A stretch of 64,000 bases of DNA from Rhodospirillaceae bacterium (lineage in GTDB: Bacteria > Pseudomonadota > Alphaproteobacteria > UBA828), in assembly GCA_002728135.1 (NCBI GenBank), contig PBVE01000010.1, positions 1-64,000 of the forward strand, written 5' to 3'. A program made the position numbers and the translations under genes. Below are positions 54,700-63,597 of the stretch, piece by piece (the stretch's first letter is position 1; every line of letters begins with the position of its first letter). A model generated the notes under the pieces. It worked only from the letters and a program-made list of their open reading frames with translations. It was not told the origin of the DNA and did not search any database.

Positions 54700-54915
54700 C
54701 TACTCAATTTCCACAGCTAGTTGGCCAACATCAACTGCATCTTCCTCAGCTATATGAAGTTTCGAAACTACTCCACCGCTTTCTGCTTCATGAGGAACTT
54801 CTGTCTTCATAACTTCAAGTATGAAAAGAGTTTCTCCTGCTTTTACCGAGTCCCCAACTTTTACTAACACCTTCCACACATTGCCCGGAGCTTGAGTCAT
54901 TATTTGTTCGGCCAT
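54700..54915 (-). CDS. Biotin carboxyl carrier protein, short (71 residues)
   Basis: A single biotinyl domain and almost nothing else. The biotin-attachment lysine is in EVMKTEV (residues 39-45), slightly changed from the common EAMKM, and the flanking APGNVWKVLVKVGDSVKAGE and ESGGVVSKLHIAEEDAVDVGQLAVEIE are the two halves of the barrel. It is the last gene of a four-gene operon and would carry CO2 from the biotin carboxylase to the two carboxyltransferase-like subunits. Ribosome site GGGGAGA precedes the ATG. Ordinary AccB has a longer N-terminal part, so this carrier is dedicated to the operon. Confidence 0.9.
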   Translation of the reverse strand: MAEQIMTQAPGNVWKVLVKVGDSVKAGETLFILEVMKTEVPHEAESGGVVSKLHIAEEDAVDVGQLAVEIE

Positions 54916-54939
54916 TAATATTCTCCCTATATAATAATA

Positions 54940-55917
54940 TTATACTTTTTCAATTGATTTATTTGTACAGAGGTTATCTAAACTCCTACGCCTATTCTGT
55001 GCTTCTTCAACTCCTATGACTTCAAATCTAAAGAATTCATTTGGTTTTGCTTGTCCCAATTTCCAAAAACCTGCAGAGGGTACTGTATATGGGCATATAA
55101 ACCCACCCATACTAGGGCCATCATTAACAAGAATAATTGGAGTTTGGCCTCCAAGATTTATACCACCTAACGGATACCCTTGGTCTATGATATTGGAGGG
55201 AAAGTTACCGTTCTCAGGAAGTTTATTAGTAGCCTTCTCTGTAAATGTCCAATCAGGACCTTCAAGTCTATATCCAGTCCGATCTGATCTTGCGGATAGT
55301 TTCCATTTAGTCTCTGCGAATCTTTTGTGTCCATCTTCATCTATCCAATCATCATTAGGACCCTTTACAGCTTCTATAACCCATTCCTTATTTGATGAAA
55401 ATTCAGGGCGTTTCGATAGCTTAACTTTGTATCCAGGTTTACCATGTTTATTAGCTGTTGTAGATAGTTGCTGTCCCTTTTGTAATGCATGTCCATTGAT
55501 ACCCCCAATTGAGGCTTTATGAAAGGTAGAGGCAGATCCTAACCAAAGTGGTGCATCGATTCCTCCATATATAGCAAGATATCCTCGGGCTCCAGTTACA
55601 GCTGGTCCCATTTCGAGAATTTGTCCAGACTTTACTGAGAAGCTCTCCCAGAGAGGAACAACTTTCCCGTCAAGCTTTGACATCATATTCGCCCCTGTAA
55701 GGGCGATAACTGTGCCAACTGTAAAACGAATTGTTGGTCCCATATATTGAGCTTCTAGACCTGGTGCTCCTGGATCGTTACCAACTAAAATATTTGCCAA
55801 TCTAAATGACCAGTTATCCATAGGCCCTGAAGGAGGAAAGCCTTGGTTCCAGTAGCCGATTCGTCCGGGATAGTCCTGTATTGAAGTTTCAAGTCCGGGT
55901 TTAATAATTTCTAACAT
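54940..55917 (-). CDS. Biotin-dependent carboxyltransferase subunit, PxpC/KipA/allophanate-hydrolase-2 family
   Basis: A 325-residue protein of the CT_A_B family. It starts MLEIIKPGLETSIQDYPGRIGYWNQGFPPSGPMDNWSFRLANILVGN, and later has GANM, LAIYGGIDAP and IDQGYPLGGINLGGQTPIILVNDGPSMGGF. The GRIGYW..G.PPSGPMD start resembles the carboxyltransferase domain of urea carboxylase more than stand-alone PxpC of 5-oxoprolinase. The presence of a carboxylase and a biotin carrier in the same operon supports a biotin-dependent carboxyltransferase. Substrate is unknown; urea, guanidine-like or another amide nitrogen compound are candidates. Confidence 0.87.
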   Translation of the reverse strand: MLEIIKPGLETSIQDYPGRIGYWNQGFPPSGPMDNWSFRLANILVGNDPGAPGLEAQYMGPTIRFTVGTVIALTGANMMSKLDGKVVPLWESFSVKSGQILEMGPAVTGARGYLAIYGGIDAPLWLGSASTFHKASIGGINGHALQKGQQLSTTANKHGKPGYKVKLSKRPEFSSNKEWVIEAVKGPNDDWIDEDGHKRFAETKWKLSARSDRTGYRLEGPDWTFTEKATNKLPENGNFPSNIIDQGYPLGGINLGGQTPIILVNDGPSMGGFICPYTVPSAGFWKLGQAKPNEFFRFEVIGVEEAQNRRRSLDNLCTNKSIEKV

Positions 55918-55931
55918 TTACCACCAACTCT

Positions 55932-56801
55932 CTAGAACCGCTCTTTTGGGCTTATAGTTGTAATCCATTTTTTGTAGTTTTTTACAGAAAATTTTTGGTA
56001 ATTAACTATGTTGTATACATATGTTCCAGAATTAACTCTATATTCTATATCTTTGAATTCCTCTAGTGAACATGGAACAAATTTGATTCTATCTCCGGGC
56101 CGGAAAAGCACTATGTTACCTTCAAAGGCATCAAAACGTTTTTCAGGATCCCAAATCGGAATTGGAATGCGTCCAAATAATTGATACCCACCAGGAGTTG
56201 CAACTGGGTAAATCCCAGATGCAGAACCACCCATGCCTATTGTTCCTTGAGGTGTCCAAGTGCGAGGAGGATTATATTTTGGTGCTGTCATTATAGATCT
56301 TGGGTCTAGAGGTTGTAAAAAAGGCAGGCCTGGCCAAAAACCAAGACTTGCGACCCAGTATTCTGTACTAGAATGCACTCTCACAAGGTGGTGTCGATCT
56401 TCTAGACCATTAATACGTGCGACAAAATCAGGGTCATATTCTTTTTTAGTAATTTTTTGACTATAATCTTCAATGCATTCTTTAGTCCAAGGGTCTAAAT
56501 ACATTGTTTCAAAATAGAAAAGGCGGCTTTGAAGTTCTATTTCATTAGTTGAGCCAAGCGAGTTAATTAAGTTTTTTAGTTCCTGTACTAAATCGGTTTT
56601 TGATATAATATCAGGGTCATAATGAACTAGCATAGAGGCAAAACAGGGAGCTGTTTCGATAATTCCATTTATTTTTTGTTCTAGAATTACTGATGCTAAA
56701 CCTTGAGCAAGGAAGTTAAGGTCTAGGTTCATCTCATTACCAAACTCTATTAGGAGATAACGATCTCCTCCAGTCAGAAATTTTGGTTCATTATAAATCA
56801 A
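55932..56801 (-). CDS. Biotin-dependent carboxyltransferase subunit, PxpB/KipI/allophanate-hydrolase-1 family
   Basis: A 289-residue CT_C_D-family protein, partner of the neighbouring CT_A_B subunit. Landmarks: FGNEMNLDLNFLAQGLASVI at the N-terminus, ASLGFWPGLPFLQPLDPRSIMTAPKYNPPRTWTPQG in the middle, and GGSASGIYPVATPGGYQLFGR near residue 200. KYNPPRTWTP is a feature I associate with urea carboxylase. The start is TTG 56801 with GGAG upstream. The gene lies 14 bases upstream of the CT_A_B gene and 20 bases after the biotin carboxylase. The PxpA (LamB/YcsF) protein of the 5-oxoprolinase complex is not present. Confidence 0.87.
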   Translation of the reverse strand: MIYNEPKFLTGGDRYLLIEFGNEMNLDLNFLAQGLASVILEQKINGIIETAPCFASMLVHYDPDIISKTDLVQELKNLINSLGSTNEIELQSRLFYFETMYLDPWTKECIEDYSQKITKKEYDPDFVARINGLEDRHHLVRVHSSTEYWVASLGFWPGLPFLQPLDPRSIMTAPKYNPPRTWTPQGTIGMGGSASGIYPVATPGGYQLFGRIPIPIWDPEKRFDAFEGNIVLFRPGDRIKFVPCSLEEFKDIEYRVNSGTYVYNIVNYQKFSVKNYKKWITTISPKERF

Positions 56802-56821
56802 CTATTATTCTCCAAAAAAAA

Positions 56822-58177
56822 TTAATCATGAATTAGTTCATTCTTATATTTTTCAACAAATCCCGTATCTATTTCTCCTGTCCTGAAGGCTTTATGGTTA
56901 ATGACATTTCTTAAAAACGGAATGTTGGTAGAAAGACCTTCAATATGGAAATTTTTCAACGCTTTTAACATTTTATCAATTGAATCTTCTCGATTAAACC
57001 CATGTGTAATTAGTTTTGCAATCATAGGGTCATAAAAAAATGTCACTTTATCGCCTTGTTTATAGCCCGTATCTAATCTAACCCCTTTTTGCGGTGGGGG
57101 AGGGTTGAATTTATCTAATATCCCTGGTGAAGGCATAAAGTTCTTATTTGGGTTTTCTGCATATATTCTAGATTCAATTGCATGCCCTGTTGTATTTATG
57201 TCTTCTTGATTAAGAAAAAAGGTGGGTAATTGTTGATTAAGCTGATAAGCTACCAAGTCGTGTCCAGTAACCATTTCTGTGACAGGATGTTCAACTTGGA
57301 TCCGGGTATTCATTTCTAAAAAATAGAACTTTTCTCTTGAATCCAATATAAATTCGACTGTACCTGCACCTATATAATTCTGTTGTTGAGCTAAGGATAT
57401 AGCTGCTTTAGCCATATTTGCTCTAGTAATAGCATTTATAGCTATTGAAGGTGATTCTTCTACTATTTTTTGAAAACGTCGTTGGATTGAGCACTCCCTC
57501 TCAAAAAAGTGAACACAATCTCCATTATTAAGGCCAAAAATTTGAATTTCTATATGTCTTGGGTTTTCAATAAATTTTTCAAGATAGATCGATCCATCAC
57601 CAAATGATTTTTCAGCCATATTTTGCGTTGATTCTACTACATTTTTAAGTTCTAATATTTTATCAACACGGCGCATGCCTATCCCCCCTCCACCGGCACT
57701 TGCTTTAACAAGAAGAGGAAATCCTATTTTTTTGGCTATTTCTTCTAATCCATCATTATGATTCGGCAAAAACCTTTTACTACCTGGTAAAATCGGAACC
57801 ATCGCTTTATGAGCTAATAAACGGGCTCTTTCCTTATCTCCCATTGATTTAATGACCGCCGGTTCAGGACCTATCCAATTTAATCCTGCATCTATTACAG
57901 CTTTGGCAAAAAGGTGGTTTTCTGAGAGAAACCCATAACCTGGGTGAATTGAATCTGATTTAGTTGTTTTTGCTGCGGATATAATTTTTTCGGATTGAAG
58001 ATAACTCTCTTTTGGTTGAGAAGGCCCAATACATAAAGCCTCATCAGCTTCAGATACATGCTTTGAATTTAAGTCTGCTGTTGAGTATACTGCAACCGTA
58101 CTAAGTCCAAGTTTTTTAGCACTGCGTATGATTCTGCATGCAATTTCACCACGATTTGCTATTAAAACCTTTTTCAT
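56822..58177 (-). CDS. Biotin carboxylase (AccC-like) of the split carboxylase
   Basis: ATP-grasp enzyme that carboxylates biotin on the carrier protein. From the ATG at 58177 it has 451 residues starting MKKVLIANRGEIACRIIRSAKKLG; the GTG at 58195 is a less likely start. Motifs: IHPGYGFLSEN near 74, KASAGGGGIGMRRV near 160 (ATP-grasp), ERECSIQRRFQKIVEESPS near 225, and EMNTRIQVEHPVTEMVTG near 285, where the catalytic and metal residues (Glu, Asn, Arg) are visible. It heads the four-gene operon. A separate AccC for fatty acid synthesis presumably lies elsewhere, so this copy serves the local carboxyltransferase. Confidence 0.92.
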   Translation of the reverse strand: MKKVLIANRGEIACRIIRSAKKLGLSTVAVYSTADLNSKHVSEADEALCIGPSQPKESYLQSEKIISAAKTTKSDSIHPGYGFLSENHLFAKAVIDAGLNWIGPEPAVIKSMGDKERARLLAHKAMVPILPGSKRFLPNHNDGLEEIAKKIGFPLLVKASAGGGGIGMRRVDKILELKNVVESTQNMAEKSFGDGSIYLEKFIENPRHIEIQIFGLNNGDCVHFFERECSIQRRFQKIVEESPSIAINAITRANMAKAAISLAQQQNYIGAGTVEFILDSREKFYFLEMNTRIQVEHPVTEMVTGHDLVAYQLNQQLPTFFLNQEDINTTGHAIESRIYAENPNKNFMPSPGILDKFNPPPPQKGVRLDTGYKQGDKVTFFYDPMIAKLITHGFNREDSIDKMLKALKNFHIEGLSTNIPFLRNVINHKAFRTGEIDTGFVEKYKNELIHD

Positions 58178-58294
58178 CTGTTTGTTAAACCTCACTTATT
58201 CTCTATTGTGTTACTATATCTATATGAAGGTTAATCTAGAGAAACAAACATAGCAGCGAAGCTGGTGATATCAATAATTGACGCATCTAATTAA

Positions 58295-58346
58295 AAAGAT
58301 AATAAGTTAACACAAATTAAATAGATAATAAGTTAACACAAATTAA
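58295..58346. repeat. Two tandem 26-bp units upstream of the GlcD-like gene
   Basis: Units 58295-58320 and 58321-58346 are identical except for one base (AAAGATAA against ATAGATAA at the start). Each holds the palindrome GTTAAC followed by ACAAATTAA. They end 12 bases before the TTG start of the GlcD-like gene and cover its expected ribosome-site and promoter region. The period of 26 bp is about 2.5 helix turns. Binding sites for a dimeric regulator are possible; a chance slip duplication is the alternative. Confidence 0.65.
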
Positions 58347-58357
58347 TAGGATATGGT

Positions 58358-59758
58358 TTGAATAAATATATTGATCAATTAAAGGAAGAAATTAACGACC
58401 CTAGTCTATATCTGGATCCTAGAGCCGAGGATTTGGGGGCATACACTAATGACTGGACAAAAAAATTTAATGGAGAGACCCCATTAGTTCTAAGGCCGAG
58501 AGTAACTACGGACGTTTCTAGGATGCTATCAATTTGTAATAAATTAAGACTAGGTGTCGTCCCTCAAGGAGGCAACACTGGAGTAGTAGGCGGTTCTACA
58601 CCACGATCAGGAGAGGTAGTCCTATCTCTTTCACGTCTTAATAACCTTGAAGAATTTGATTCAGCATCTGCAACTTTAATTTCAGGAGCAGGTACTGTTT
58701 TGTCTGCTTTACATGATTTTGCAAAGAATAAGAATATGGAATTCCCTGTTGACCTAGGTGCAAGAGGACAGTGTCAAGTAGGTGGAATGCTCGCTACAAA
58801 CGCAGGTGGTAACAGGGTTCTTAAATATGGCCTAATGCGAGAGCAGGTCAGGGGACTAGAAATTGTTATGGCTGATGGAACTGTTGTTTCGAATCTCAAC
58901 AGACTTCGAAAAGACAATTCTGGGATTGACTTAAAACAGATCTTCATTGGGTCTGAAGGTATTTTAGGAGTTATTACGCAGGCTGTTCTTCAGTTAATTC
59001 CTGTTCCTGGATCAAGACGAACTGCAATGATTGCTTTACCAGATCGTAAGATACTTCCATCTCTATTAGCCGAAGTCAGATCACGATTCCCTGGTCTTTC
59101 ATCACTAGAGGTTCTTCTAAATCAAGTTATAGAACATGTTATTGAATATGTTGAGGGTCCTGTTTTTCCTTTACCAAAACATTTTCCAGCATATGTTTTA
59201 ATAGAGGAAGAGACAGAGGGGCATGCTTCTGGTCATGATGGTTTTGTAGAACGCCTTGAGGGTTTGTTTGAGACTGGTATGATAGAAGACGCAGTTGTAG
59301 CCGAATCCTCCACACAATCAGAGGGATTATGGCATTTCCGGGAAGCAACAGGTGAAGCAATAGTTGCTGCCGGTTATACGCACAAATTTGACGTCACTAT
59401 ACCCCAGAGTGCGATCCCTGATTTTTTGACTGAAATGGAAAATGTTTGCAGTAATTTCTTGGGTGTTCGTCCATTACTCTTTGGCCATCTTGGTGATGGT
59501 AATGTTCATGTGAATTTTGTTCAAACACCGTATATTAATGACAAAGATTTTCTTGCAGCAGCACCCGATTTAGCAAAGATTGTTTACGAAGAAACTAGGA
59601 ATAGAAATGGTTCAATAAGTGCTGAGCATGGTATTGGTATGCTTAAACGGGAATATCTCAGTTATTCTAAAAGTTCCGAAGAAATCGCTTTTATGCGGAG
59701 CTTAAAAAAAATATGGGACCCGAAGAATATTTTAAACCCTGGTGTAATGATTGGCTGA
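58358..59758 (+). CDS. FAD-linked 2-hydroxyacid oxidoreductase (D-2-hydroxyglutarate / D-lactate / GlcD type)
   Basis: A 466-residue flavoprotein oxidising a D-2-hydroxy acid. The FAD-binding PCMH domain shows VVPQGGNTGVVGGSTP near residue 67, GAGTVLSALHDFA and GGMLATNAGGNRVLKYGLMREQVRGLEIV. The C-terminal domain has LLFGHLGDGNVHVNFV near 380 and ISAEHGIGMLKREYL near 425, with the metal/substrate histidines of the D2HGDH group. That arrangement fits D-2-hydroxyglutarate or D-lactate dehydrogenase better than glycolate oxidase GlcD. The start is TTG 58358 preceded by AGGATATGG. It is divergent from the carboxylase operon. Confidence 0.88.
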   Translation: MNKYIDQLKEEINDPSLYLDPRAEDLGAYTNDWTKKFNGETPLVLRPRVTTDVSRMLSICNKLRLGVVPQGGNTGVVGGSTPRSGEVVLSLSRLNNLEEFDSASATLISGAGTVLSALHDFAKNKNMEFPVDLGARGQCQVGGMLATNAGGNRVLKYGLMREQVRGLEIVMADGTVVSNLNRLRKDNSGIDLKQIFIGSEGILGVITQAVLQLIPVPGSRRTAMIALPDRKILPSLLAEVRSRFPGLSSLEVLLNQVIEHVIEYVEGPVFPLPKHFPAYVLIEEETEGHASGHDGFVERLEGLFETGMIEDAVVAESSTQSEGLWHFREATGEAIVAAGYTHKFDVTIPQSAIPDFLTEMENVCSNFLGVRPLLFGHLGDGNVHVNFVQTPYINDKDFLAAAPDLAKIVYEETRNRNGSISAEHGIGMLKREYLSYSKSSEEIAFMRSLKKIWDPKNILNPGVMIG

Positions 59759-59912
59759 AGTAAAAAAATTATATTTATGCATTGATATTATTTTTACTTA
59801 AAAACAATAACTTAACCATTTTTTTATAACATATTCCATATATAAATTGTGATAATTTTTTGAGCTCTGCATGCTCAAATTTAAGTAATTTTAAATTTTT
59901 TTTTAACAATTC

Positions 59913-59940
59913 CTTGAAACTGTAAATTTTTTTCCCAAAT
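59913..59940 (+). promoter_or_regulatory. Heat-shock sigma-32-type promoter candidate for groESL
   Basis: CTTGAA at 59913-59918 and CCCAAAT at 59934-59940, separated by 15 bases, resemble the RpoH pattern CTTGAA-N13-15-CCCCATnT. The position just before the CIRCE element and 110 bases before groES fits a heat-shock promoter. The downstream half matches only in part. Confidence 0.45.
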
Positions 59941-59945
59941 TCGTC

Positions 59946-59972
59946 TTAGCACTCAATGCAGACGAGTGCTAA
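59946..59972. promoter_or_regulatory. CIRCE operator for HrcA
   Basis: TTAGCACTC (59946-59954), a 9-base spacer and GAGTGCTAA (59964-59972) form the exact CIRCE inverted repeat, the site bound by the repressor HrcA. It lies 80 bases before groES. Together with the sigma-32-like promoter it gives dual control of the chaperonin operon, as in several alphaproteobacteria. No hrcA gene is in the window. Confidence 0.95.
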
Positions 59973-60052
59973 AATGCCTCATGTATGGAGCGAGGTAATT
60001 AACAATTTATTAATATTCCGTTTTTTTGCGGTGTAAAACACAGGAGGATTGC

Positions 60053-60373
60053 ATGAAGTTTCGGCCCTTGCACGACCGAGTTGTCATTCGTCGAGTCGAT
60101 GAGGAGACCAAGACTGCCGGTGGAATTATCATACCTGACTCGGCTCAAGAAAAGCCACAGGAAGGTGAAGTTGTTGCCGTTGGCCCTGGTGCTCGTGGCG
60201 ATGATGGTAAAATTCACGCACTCGATGTTAATGTTGGAAATAGAGTGCTTTTCGGTAAATGGTCTGGCAACGAAGTCACCATTGATGGTGAAGAGCTACT
60301 CATCATGAAAGAAAGTGATGTGATGGCTATAATTGATAAAAAGTCCAGTAAGAAGGGTAAGAAGGCCGCATAA
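60053..60373 (+). CDS. groES: Co-chaperonin GroES
   Basis: The 10-kDa lid of the GroEL folding chamber. The true start is ATG 60053, preceded by CAGGAGG, giving 106 residues that start [18 protein letters not shown]; an upstream start at 60026 is rejected. [27 protein letters not shown] is the usual mobile loop and roof region, and [15 protein letters not shown] is standard. A lysine-rich tail extends about 10 residues past the usual end. It is 57 bases before groEL. Confidence 0.96.
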   Translation: MKFRPLHDRVVIRRVDEETKTAGGIIIPDSAQEKPQEGEVVAVGPGARGDDGKIHALDVNVGNRVLFGKWSGNEVTIDGEELLIMKESDVMAIIDKKSSKKGKKAA

Positions 60374-60409
60374 AGCGATCTTTTTAGCTCAAATAATAAA
60401 TGCAAATGA

Positions 60410-62095
<1,686 letters not shown>

Positions 62096-62127
62096 CCCAA
62101 GACCTAACTACCTATAATCAAATTAAT

Positions 62128-62162
62128 AGGGGTGAGCTCATATTTAAGTTCACCCCTTTTTA
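62128..62162 (+). terminator. Rho-independent terminator of groESL
   Basis: Stem AGGGGTGAGCT (62128-62138) pairs with AGTTCACCCCT (62147-62157), with one G-T wobble, around an 8-base loop; the last arm ends in a run of five T. It is 33 bases after the groEL stop. The read-through frame would therefore finish well before the terminator, consistent with one intact transcript. Confidence 0.85.
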
Positions 62163-62196
62163 CTTTTAAAGGTCAATCAAAAATAAATCATAAACT

Positions 62197-63597
62197 CTAG
62201 TTAACAAAGTGTTGGCTTTTATCCAAAAGTATTCTTCTGAGGATCTGAATGAAAACGTCATCAATTTTATTATTAATCTTTAAGCCGTAATCGGTTTTGA
62301 GCTTAGATATTGCATTGTATGTTGAAGTCCCCAAAATGCCATCAACTTCTCCTTGGTAGTAACCAAGAGCACGTAGGTAACGTTGAACTGCAATCAGTCT
62401 ATTCTCATTTTGATAAGGTTGGACTACCTTTATAAGGTTAATTTGTTTTCTTGAATAATACTTGTTAATATTCTGCTGAATTTTATTTGCCTTATTAAGT
62501 GCCTGTTGAAGTTCTAATTTAGTAAGCTGTAATTCTAACTTATTTTTATTATCATTTGCATTACGGACAACTTTATCTTGGTTTAAATTGGCCAATATAA
62601 ACCAGGTCATAGCTTCTACAGGTTCTCTTTCTATACCAAGTCCATTAACAATCATTAGCCCAAGACTGTTTTGTGCGTTCTTATTTCCAATTAGTCCTGC
62701 TTTTCTATACCAATATATGGCCTTTTTTAGATTCTTGGGAATGCCGTAACCAAATTGATACATTATGGCCAGATTGTTTTGTGCAACAGAATTACCTGCT
62801 ATAGCTGCCTTTTTATACCAATATATGGCCTTTTCTAAGTTTCTTTTAAGACCTAGGCCGTACTGATACTGATAACCAATGTTGTTTTGTGCATCTGTAT
62901 TACCTTTTGATGCAGCCTTCATATACCATTTATTTGCTTCGAAAGAGTCTTTGGTAACACCTAGTCCATATTCTAGCAAGATCGCAAGATTATACTGAGC
63001 TTCTGTAATTCCCTGTTTTGCAGCTTTCTCATACCAAAGTGCTGCATTTGGATAATTTTGTATTGTAATGTAGCCACGTTCATAAGTACTACCCAGTGCA
63101 TATTGGGCTTTTGCTGAACCATTTTTTGCAGCTTTGATAAGATAACTTAGTGCTAAATTATTAGATGTAGTGTTGGTTAATCCCTGATTTTTTAAGTTTA
63201 TAAGTCTAATTGCTGCCTCAGGAAATTCTCTTGCTGCGGCTTCAGCATATAGCTTTGCCGCTATATTTATATTTTTTTTAACACCAGTACCCGTTTCATA
63301 TAATGTGGCAAGGTGATATTGTGCGTCTGCATCACCATTGTTTGCGTCTATTATCCACGATTTTTTTGCACGTTCATATTGTCCTGAATACCAATACTTA
63401 AGACCAATAAAGAAATTATCACTTTGGTTTGAATTCTGAGCTGCAAGAGTATTATCTATCTCTATTGAGCCAACATAAGTTGATAGAAAAATTAATAAAA
63501 AAACAAGTATGAATCTGAATGATTGAATTAAGTTAATTAAATATCTATGAAAATTAGGTTTTATAACAATAGAGAGTATAAAATATTTTTTGAGCAT
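62197..63597 (-). CDS. Sel1-repeat (TPR-like) protein with C-terminal peptidoglycan-binding domain
   Basis: A 466-residue exported protein. From ATG 63597, a basic N-terminus and hydrophobic segment FRFILVFLLIFLSTYVG near residues 27-43 form a signal peptide or anchor. About eight Sel1 repeats follow (AQYHLATLYETGTGV, AQYALGSTYERGY, AQYNLAILLEYGLGV, AQNNIGYQYQYGLGL, AQNNLAIMYQFGYGI, AQNSLGLMIVNGLGI), then a coiled polar stretch and, near the end, VQRYLRALGYYQGEVDGILGTSTYNAISKLKTDYG, a PG_binding_1 domain. It probably acts in the periplasm at the cell wall. The start codon overlaps the PhzF-family start on the other strand, so the true start may be further in. Confidence 0.82.
   Translation of the reverse strand: MLKKYFILSIVIKPNFHRYLINLIQSFRFILVFLLIFLSTYVGSIEIDNTLAAQNSNQSDNFFIGLKYWYSGQYERAKKSWIIDANNGDADAQYHLATLYETGTGVKKNINIAAKLYAEAAAREFPEAAIRLINLKNQGLTNTTSNNLALSYLIKAAKNGSAKAQYALGSTYERGYITIQNYPNAALWYEKAAKQGITEAQYNLAILLEYGLGVTKDSFEANKWYMKAASKGNTDAQNNIGYQYQYGLGLKRNLEKAIYWYKKAAIAGNSVAQNNLAIMYQFGYGIPKNLKKAIYWYRKAGLIGNKNAQNSLGLMIVNGLGIEREPVEAMTWFILANLNQDKVVRNANDNKNKLELQLTKLELQQALNKANKIQQNINKYYSRKQINLIKVVQPYQNENRLIAVQRYLRALGYYQGEVDGILGTSTYNAISKLKTDYGLKINNKIDDVFIQILRRILLDKSQHFVN

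Noticed and set aside
55016-55522. 168-codon open frame on + inside the carboxyltransferase gene
   Set aside because: It is antisense to a strongly conserved gene, has no ribosome site and no recognisable product.
59758-59799. AAGTAAAAA / TTTTTACTT inverted repeat after the GlcD-like gene as a terminator
   Set aside because: The stem is purely AT-rich, has a long loop and is not followed by a T run; it probably reflects base composition.
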